This document shows, piece by piece, positions 58,878-64,000 of a DNA stretch of 64,000 bases; position 1 is the stretch's first letter; each line of letters begins with the position of its first letter. The DNA is taken from positions 1-64,000 of the forward strand of contig JAHDWA010000046.1 in the NCBI GenBank assembly GCA_023382535.1, in the 5' to 3' direction. The DNA is from Anaerolineae bacterium (GTDB taxonomy: Bacteria; Chloroflexota; Anaerolineae; 4572-78; J111). The notes under the pieces are model-generated. The model worked only from the letters and a program-made list of their open reading frames with translations. It made no database searches and was not told the DNA's origin. The position numbers and the translations under genes are program-made.

Positions 58878-60953
58878 TTACGGCGGGTTGACAAAATCAT
58901 ACCGGAACTCGACCAGCATGAACTGCCCCGGCCCCAGGTTGACCTTCAGCTCGGCCAAATCCACCAGCTCAATAATGTACTCGCCGGTGGCCAGGCCGCC
59001 GAATTCGGTGGCATAGTCGCCCAGTTCGGGCTTGCTGCCCGTCAGTTGGGGTTGGCTTTGCCAGGGGCCGCTGCGGATAACGACCGGATGGTCCTTCAAT
59101 CCCGCCGCCCGCACGGCAATCGTGCCGACCACACCACTTTGCATTTCCACAATCCGGCCCTGCCAGGCAAAGGCGGGCGTCGGCGTTGAGGTTGGTTGGA
59201 AGGTTGCCGTGGGGGTAGCAGGAGGGTTGGGCCGGAGAACCACCGGGGCTGAAGTTGGTGTCGCAGTGCTGGTGGCTGTCGGCGTGCGCCGGGGCTGCGC
59301 GCCCTGCCCCACGATAGGCGGCGTCTGGGTCAGGGCCAGCGTGGCATAGGTGGCGCTGGGCGAGAACTCTACCTCCGCCGTTCCCTGACCATCGGCAAAG
59401 AGACGCAGCCCTGTGCCGGTGTGCAGTGCTTCAACCAGATAGACTCCCGGAGCCAACTGTCCGAACTCGCAGACCAGGCCGCCGAGAATGGGATTGGAAA
59501 CCACCTCGCAAAATTGCTCAGTCCCGCGGGCCGAGCGCAGCGCCGCTACCTGGCCGGCCTGCCCCGCAATGCGCACCCGGATCGTCGCTGCTGTGTTGGG
59601 CGTCCCCTGGGAACCGTTGGTATTCTGGAGCAAGCGCGCCTCCCAGCCGGTCACGCCAGGCGGCAAAACTTCCCGCTCAAACACTGCCGTCACCCGCTCA
59701 TTTTCAAAAACCGTGACCGGCAGACTCTGCCCCAGCCCTTCCGGCGCTACAAAGTACTGGCCGGGTTTCAGCTTTTCAAAAAGGCAGCTATCGCTCTCGG
59801 CAGCGTCTTGTCCGGTCACACAGCGCCGCTCGCCGCCCACAGTCCCGACGGTGCGTAATTGAACCGGCAATCCGGCGATGCCCGCAACTCTGACGGTAAT
59901 CGCTGCGGCTTCAGTTTCACTTTTTATCCGCCGGGTAATCGCGCCTAACCAGTTCATGACTGCCGTAGATGTGGGCAGAGGGGTCGCGGTAGGGGTGGGT
60001 GCAGGTGTAAATGTCGGCTGAGGTGTTTCGGTCGGTGGAGTTGTGCTGGTAGGAATTGGGGTCACGGTGGCCGGCGCCGGTGTGCTGGTAAAGGTGGGCG
60101 GCAGCGGAGTCAGGGTATCGGTTGGGGTGGGCGGGATGACTTGAGGTTGAAATTCAACCCAAGTTTCGGTATTGGGCTTTAGTTCCACGTCGAAACGGAC
60201 GTTCAACCCCTCCGGCTCGATGATGTACTTACCCGGACTTAGCCCGGCAAACTCAACGACGTCCGGCCCTAGTTCAGCCGGTTTTTGGCCGGTATTGGCG
60301 CTATTAATCACCTGCGCCAGCGTGGAGAGACGCACCCCCTGCCCGCTGCGCCCCACCACCTGGACCAGGAGGCGGGCGAATGGTGTACCGCTGCTGCGCG
60401 TTTCCGAAACCAGCCGGCCCTCCCAGAGTTGACCTCCCAGGGGAGTCATGGTGGGGGTGGGCAGGACCACCTGGGTGGCTTCCGGGACAGGGATTTGGAC
60501 AAATTCAATCACGGCCAGGTTATAGTTATCGGCCACTACCTGCGTGCTGACTTCCAATGCCGGGAGGCTTACCGTCCAGGTTCCGGCGCTAAGGGGGGCA
60601 AATTCGGCGGTGTAGGGGCCGTACTCGGGCTTGCTGCCTGACTCACCGGTGATCAACACATTGCCGCTGCGCAGCTCGATCTTGGCGCCCACCAAGCCCT
60701 CAACCTTGACCCGAAAAATCGAGCCTTCCCCCTTGGTGTAGCCAAGCGTGTTGCTCACCAGGCGGCCCACCCACACCTGGGGCGCGGCGGTTGGCGTCGA
60801 GGTGAGGGCCGGTAAGCTATCCCGGGTAGATTGGGCCGCCAGCGCCGGAGTAAATTGTTTGGAAGCTGACAGAAACAGGAGAGCCGCCCCAACACAGGCC
60901 AGAACAAAGCAGAAAATGGACGGGTTGCCTCTTTTTTGCCTTCTCTTTAACAA
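58878..60953 (-). CDS. Secreted protein with five about 95-residue beta repeats and Thr/Pro linkers
   Basis: 691 residues. A signal peptide or anchor helix lies at about 11-40. Five repeats start with a W-x-G/A-x-[IL] motif (VWVGRLVSN, LWEGRLVSE, NWLGAITRR, GWEARLLQN, AWQGRIVEM), near residues 60, 185, 335, 435 and 595, each ending in a Gly-Y-x-[IV] hairpin (for example PGKYIIEPEGL, TGEYIIELVDL). Thr/Pro-rich linkers (TPTPT types, about 275-330 and 555-590) separate groups. Repeats 3 and 4 have Cys pairs, probably disulfides. The domain looks like a carboxypeptidase-regulatory/CNA-B-type beta sandwich. An adhesin or wall protein is inferred; no catalytic motif. Confidence 0.75.
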   Translation of the reverse strand: MLKRRQKRGNPSIFCFVLACVGAALLFLSASKQFTPALAAQSTRDSLPALTSTPTAAPQVWVGRLVSNTLGYTKGEGSIFRVKVEGLVGAKIELRSGNVLITGESGSKPEYGPYTAEFAPLSAGTWTVSLPALEVSTQVVADNYNLAVIEFVQIPVPEATQVVLPTPTMTPLGGQLWEGRLVSETRSSGTPFARLLVQVVGRSGQGVRLSTLAQVINSANTGQKPAELGPDVVEFAGLSPGKYIIEPEGLNVRFDVELKPNTETWVEFQPQVIPPTPTDTLTPLPPTFTSTPAPATVTPIPTSTTPPTETPQPTFTPAPTPTATPLPTSTAVMNWLGAITRRIKSETEAAAITVRVAGIAGLPVQLRTVGTVGGERRCVTGQDAAESDSCLFEKLKPGQYFVAPEGLGQSLPVTVFENERVTAVFEREVLPPGVTGWEARLLQNTNGSQGTPNTAATIRVRIAGQAGQVAALRSARGTEQFCEVVSNPILGGLVCEFGQLAPGVYLVEALHTGTGLRLFADGQGTAEVEFSPSATYATLALTQTPPIVGQGAQPRRTPTATSTATPTSAPVVLRPNPPATPTATFQPTSTPTPAFAWQGRIVEMQSGVVGTIAVRAAGLKDHPVVIRSGPWQSQPQLTGSKPELGDYATEFGGLATGEYIIELVDLAELKVNLGPGQFMLVEFRYDFVNPP

Positions 60954-61055
60954 GATCTCACCCTGGATCTAACGTTTGGTTTGAAACCAAAGCCATTATA
61001 CGCCCTTTAGGACAATTCCTTCAAATGGCGCTGGAGGAGTCTCAACCGTTTTTGT

Positions 61056-61084
61056 TTGCTTCCCCTTTTATTTCGGATTACAAT
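61056..61084 (+). promoter_or_regulatory. Promoter of the polyphosphate glucokinase gene
   Basis: TTGCTT (61056-61061), 17 bp, TACAAT (61079-61084); start near 61091. Confidence 0.55.
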
Positions 61085-61109
61085 TCAGCAAATCAAAAAG
61101 GGGAATTCT

Positions 61110-61850
61110 ATGGAGATTTTAGGCGTAGATATTGGTGGTTCCGGCATCAAAGGTGCGCCGGTAGATGTTGAAAAAGGGGTAATGTTGAGCGAACGGCAGC
61201 GGTTGGATACCCCGCAGCCCTCGGTACCCGAGGCGGTGGGGGATGTGGTCGCCGAAATTGCCCGCCGCTTTAACTGGCAAGGCCCAATTGGCTGTACTTT
61301 TCCGGCAGTTATCAAGCATGGGGTGGCTTACAGTGCGGCCAATGTGGATCGTTCCTGGATTGGTTTTAACGGCCAACAGTTGTTTGAACAGAAAACCGGC
61401 TGTCCGGTGCTCTTGCTCAACGACGCCGACGCCGCCGGGATTGCCGAGATGGAACTTGGGGCGGGCCGGGGGCAGCCAGGGGTGGTCATCATGCTTACTT
61501 TTGGCACCGGCATCGGCAGCGCTATCTTTGTAGATGGCCGGCTGGTCCCTAACACCGAGTTTGGCCATATGGAAATCCGGGGCAAAGATGCCGAAGACCG
61601 CGCCGCGGACCGCATTCGCACCGAAAAAGACCTGAGCTGGGAAAAATGGGCCGGGCGGGTTAACGAATTCTTGGAGCGGATGGAACTGCTTTTCTCGCCC
61701 GATTTATTTATTTTTGGCGGTGGGGTGAGCAAAAAACACGAGAAGTTCCTGCCCCTGCTGCGAACTCAGGCTAAAGTTGTGCCGGCGCAGATGCTGAACG
61801 AAGCAGGAATTATCGGCGCGGCGATGGCAGCCAAATCTTTAGTGCGGTAG
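61110..61850 (+). CDS. ppgK: Polyphosphate glucokinase (ROK family)
   Basis: 246 residues from the ATG at 61110, with AAGGGGA upstream; a longer frame to 61056 crosses the promoter. [20 protein letters not shown] is the phosphate-1 motif with the SGIKGA of PPGKs, [18 protein letters not shown] and [12 protein letters not shown] are also diagnostic, and the zinc CxCG motif of ROK sugar kinases is absent as in PPGK. It phosphorylates glucose with polyphosphate and often ATP. It stands alone. Confidence 0.92.
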   Translation: MEILGVDIGGSGIKGAPVDVEKGVMLSERQRLDTPQPSVPEAVGDVVAEIARRFNWQGPIGCTFPAVIKHGVAYSAANVDRSWIGFNGQQLFEQKTGCPVLLLNDADAAGIAEMELGAGRGQPGVVIMLTFGTGIGSAIFVDGRLVPNTEFGHMEIRGKDAEDRAADRIRTEKDLSWEKWAGRVNEFLERMELLFSPDLFIFGGGVSKKHEKFLPLLRTQAKVVPAQMLNEAGIIGAAMAAKSLVR

Positions 61851-61858
61851 CTTCAGCA

Positions 61859-61894
61859 GAAAAAAAACACCCTCGCTTGCGGGCGAGGGTGTTC
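61859..61894 (-). terminator. Intrinsic terminator
   Basis: AACACCCTCGC and GCGAGGGTGTT arms around a 6-nt loop. The A run on the left gives a T run on the minus strand, so it ends the response regulator; it can also end ppgK. Confidence 0.85.
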
Positions 61895-61908
61895 TAAAAT
61901 TTCCACGT

Positions 61909-62298
61909 TTAACTAACCGGCGATCGTTCCAGCATATTCGTGACCGTGTCTACCAGTTCCTTGACCTCAAATGGCTTTTGAATATAGCGATCGTTGTCAA
62001 TGACGTGTAACCCACTGGCGGCATCGTGCTCCTCACTTCTGGCGGAAACAATAATGATCGGTACCTTGGCCAGTTCTTTATCGTTTTTCATTTCATAATA
62101 CAGATCCCAACCGTCAATATCGGGCAGCATTAAATCCAGTAAGAGCACATCGGGTTTGAGGCTTTTGATCAGTTCCAACCCCAATTCACCTCGTCTCGCT
62201 CCAATAACGCGATGGCCTTTGCGTTCGAAGATCAGTTGAATCAAGCCGCTCATCTCCGGGTCATCTTCTATGGATAAAATTCGAGCTTGGGTATTCAC
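61909..62298 (-). CDS. Single-domain response regulator (CheY-like)
   Basis: 129 residues, only a receiver domain. ILSIEDDPEMSGLIQLIFER has the acidic pair, LLLDLMLPDIDGWDLYYEM the acceptor Asp (near 55), IIIVSARSEEHDAA the Thr/Ser switch, and RYIQKPFEVKEL the Lys. All key residues are present, so it should be phosphorylated by a histidine kinase encoded elsewhere. An extended -10 promoter lies upstream. Confidence 0.93.
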   Translation of the reverse strand: MNTQARILSIEDDPEMSGLIQLIFERKGHRVIGARRGELGLELIKSLKPDVLLLDLMLPDIDGWDLYYEMKNDKELAKVPIIIVSARSEEHDAASGLHVIDNDRYIQKPFEVKELVDTVTNMLERSPVS

Positions 62299-62347
62299 CT
62301 GGATATTCCTTTTCTGCCGCCTAAATTCTACTTTAGTAATAAGTCTA

Positions 62348-62356
62348 ATTATAGCA
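62348..62356 (-). promoter_or_regulatory. Extended -10 promoter of the response regulator
   Basis: Minus strand TGCTATAAT (62356-62348); no good -35 (AGGCAA). Confidence 0.45.
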
Positions 62357-62454
62357 TAAAAGGATACGGCTTGCCTTTAGGAAAATTGGCCTGTTGAACT
62401 TGGCTCATTAAATTTATCATAAAGTGGACTCCTTAGAATTTGATTAATTGGCCC

Positions 62455-62484
62455 TTGGCCCTCCCTGAATTGGTATGGTATAAT
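62455..62484 (+). promoter_or_regulatory. Promoter of the MocR-type gene
   Basis: TTGGCC (62455-62460), 18 bp, TATAAT (62479-62484); start near 62491, then GGGAGA and the ATG at 62526. Confidence 0.55.
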
Positions 62485-62525
62485 CAGGCCAATTTTTGTA
62501 ATTGGACTGAGGAATTGGGAGAAAA

Positions 62526-64000
62526 ATGTCGATTCAACTGCTGCGTCAAACGGATCAACCGCTCTACTTGCAGGTGGCCGAACAATTGCGCCAGCAAATA
62601 GAAAACGGAGAATTAGTGCCCCATACCCGCCTGCCGGCCAGCCGGATGCTGGCGAAAAAGTTGGGGGTCAACCGCATTACGATTGTCAACGCCTACGCCG
62701 AATTGGAGGCTGAGGGCCTGGTGACCAGCCGGGTTGGCAGCGGCACCTTTGTGGCCGGTGAACAACAACCGGCGACATTGGCTCCTTCCCCCATGTGGCG
62801 GGGAGCGCCAGCGGCGCGGCGGCCCTGGAACGCCAATCAGATGCTCGCCGAGATGATGCGCCTGGCCCGCCAGCCCGGGGTTATTTCTTTTGCCGGCGGC
62901 TCGCCCTCCAGTGAGTTTTTGCCCGTCCATGAGCTGCGGCGGGCCTTGAATGAAGTGCTGCGGCGGGATGGGATCGCTGCCCTGCAATACGAAGAAGCGG
63001 CCGGATGTCTTCCCCTGCGCGAAACTATCGCCCGGCAGATGCAGCAACAGCACATTCCGGTCAACGGGCAGGATATATTGATTACCACTGGCTGCCAGCA
63101 AGCCCTCGACGTTACGGTAAATGTGCTGACCCGCAGCATCGAGGATAACCTGGTGGTCGTCGAAGACCCCTGCTACCTGGGCTTCCTGGATATTTTAGCC
63201 GCTCGCCGGCTGACCCCGCTCGGCGTGCCGGTAGATGGCCAGGGCATGCAGGTTGACCGGCTGGAACAGATTATCCTGCGCCACCGGCCCCGTCTCATCT
63301 ATACCACGCCCAGTTTTCACAACCCCACCGGGACGACCCTCTCCCTGTCCCGGCGGCGGGCGCTGCTGGAAGTTGCCAGCCGTTATGGCGTGCCCATTTT
63401 AGAAGATACCTGCTATGATACCTTGTATTATGAGGGCGAGCCGCCGCCCAGCCTGAAAAGCCTGGATACGGCTGATATAGTTTTTTTGGCCGGGGGTTTT
63501 GGCAAAACGCTGGCGCCTGGCCTGCGGATTGGCTACCTGGTCGCGCCGCCTGCCTGGCAAGAGCGGGTAATTGCGGCCAAGCAAACCGCCGATATTTTGA
63601 CCTCCCCGCTGAACCAGTACGCGCTCCATTGCTACTTGCAGAGCGGCCACTATGCCGACCATCTGAGCCTGACCCGCCGGGCCTACCGGGAGCGGCGTGA
63701 CCTGATGGCAGCAGCGGCGCGGCGCTATTTTCCCAAGGAAGCGGTTTGGCGCTGTCCGGCGGGAGGCATGTACTTATGGGTTGAGATGCCGCCTTCCGGC
63801 CCCACGGCGACTGACCTGTACCTGGCCGCTATCAATTACAGCGTAGCCTTTGCGCTTGGCTCCGTTTTCTCGGCCAGCGGCTCATTTAGCCACGCCATCC
63901 GTCTCAATTTTGCTACCCCGGCGCTCGATGAAATCGAGGAAGGCATGCGCCGCCTGGGCAAAGCCTGGAAAGAGTTGCTGGCCCGGAATATAAGGGTGCA
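62526..64000 (+). CDS. MocR/PdxR-type GntR regulator with aminotransferase domain, 3'-truncated
   Basis: Open at the right edge (491 codons visible). The N-terminus (about 1-80) is a GntR winged helix: PLYLQVAEQLRQQIENGELV, LPASRMLAKKLGVNRITIVN and LVTSRVGSGTFVA. The rest is a fold-type I aminotransferase-like domain: GGSPSSEFLP, LQYEEAAGCLPLRETIA, YTTPSFHNPTGTTLS and the PLP-Lys in AGGFGKTLAPGLRIGYL. MocR proteins are regulators that use PLP as effector (PdxR) or other amino compounds. GGGAGA precedes the start. Only the very end is missing. Confidence 0.92.
   Translation, partial: MSIQLLRQTDQPLYLQVAEQLRQQIENGELVPHTRLPASRMLAKKLGVNRITIVNAYAELEAEGLVTSRVGSGTFVAGEQQPATLAPSPMWRGAPAARRPWNANQMLAEMMRLARQPGVISFAGGSPSSEFLPVHELRRALNEVLRRDGIAALQYEEAAGCLPLRETIARQMQQQHIPVNGQDILITTGCQQALDVTVNVLTRSIEDNLVVVEDPCYLGFLDILAARRLTPLGVPVDGQGMQVDRLEQIILRHRPRLIYTTPSFHNPTGTTLSLSRRRALLEVASRYGVPILEDTCYDTLYYEGEPPPSLKSLDTADIVFLAGGFGKTLAPGLRIGYLVAPPAWQERVIAAKQTADILTSPLNQYALHCYLQSGHYADHLSLTRRAYRERRDLMAAAARRYFPKEAVWRCPAGGMYLWVEMPPSGPTATDLYLAAINYSVAFALGSVFSASGSFSHAIRLNFATPALDEIEEGMRRLGKAWKELLARNIRV

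Noticed and set aside
1..64000. CRISPR arrays or prophage
   Set aside because: No regular spaced direct repeats, cas genes, integrase or phage structural genes were seen.

Overview
This window is a chromosomal segment around the replication origin of a bacterium that looks like a member of the Chloroflexota (Anaerolineae-like). The reasons are the many membrane-anchored or secreted proteins with Thr/Pro stalks of the TPTPT/TNTPTPT type, a ppGK-type glucokinase, DUF2723 and DUF4126 membrane proteins, LGFP-like secreted repeats, a moderately GC-rich composition, and no sign of an outer-membrane or LPS pathway. This assignment is inference; no rRNA is present.

Layout. 1-5.8 kb: the end of a 2-oxoacid dehydrogenase E1-beta gene, a lipoamide-dehydrogenase-like protein without its redox cysteines, a Nudix hydrolase, an ABC-F ATPase and a coaE-GNAT fusion. 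5.9-7.9 kb: a visibly AT-richer accessory island ending in a DUF433/DUF5615 toxin-antitoxin pair. 7.9-14.2 kb: a secreted protein, a double-GNAT protein, and an exopolysaccharide block (GT2, polyprenyl glycosylphosphotransferase, methyltransferase, surface protein with an LPTSG-like anchor), with a perfect parS site at 12087. 14.4-20.4 kb: the replication core, dnaN, then rnj and csp on the other strand, then dnaA. DnaA boxes lie on both sides of dnaA: two 11-bp-offset pairs upstream, and downstream two triads with about 21-bp phasing plus an opposing group.

20.4-26.6 kb: selA, rsmI, a receiver/Roadblock-like protein, an anti-sigma/ECF sigma pair and tRNA-Leu(CAA). 26.8-33.4 kb holds four consecutive genes that end in one shared extracytoplasmic domain on Thr/Pro stalks. 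Three are single-pass proteins with a common helical N-terminal module; the fourth carries four tandem cyclic-nucleotide-binding-like domains in the cytoplasm, then a membrane helix, stalk and the shared domain. This is the best candidate for an undescribed signalling or surface system here. 33.6-42.7 kb: a Trm112-like protein, a gluzincin peptidase, pcm, a cellulose-synthase-like GT2, aminotransferase, alanine dehydrogenase, a sugar-1-phosphate nucleotidyltransferase and an EAD-TIR conflict protein.

42.8-64 kb: rpsO, pnp with an RGG tail, lepB, an HTH-receiver protein, an alpha/beta-hydrolase-like protein lacking the nucleophile, a GlsB-type membrane protein, a cystathionine gamma-synthase family gene under a SAM-I riboswitch followed by two tandem terminators, GNAT, radical SAM, a DUF2723 glycosyltransferase-like gene carrying several in-frame intergenic-type repeats, an HlyD-like adaptor, an RHH-like protein with a palindrome over its promoter, DUF4126, a five-repeat surface protein, polyphosphate glucokinase, a response regulator and a truncated MocR-type regulator.

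Several families of low-complexity or palindromic repeats recur between genes and sometimes inside reading frames, where they alter gene ends and loops. Many sigma-70-type promoters (TTGACA / TATAAT, mostly 16-18 bp apart) and intrinsic terminators are legible. All assignments come from reading motifs; no database search was run.
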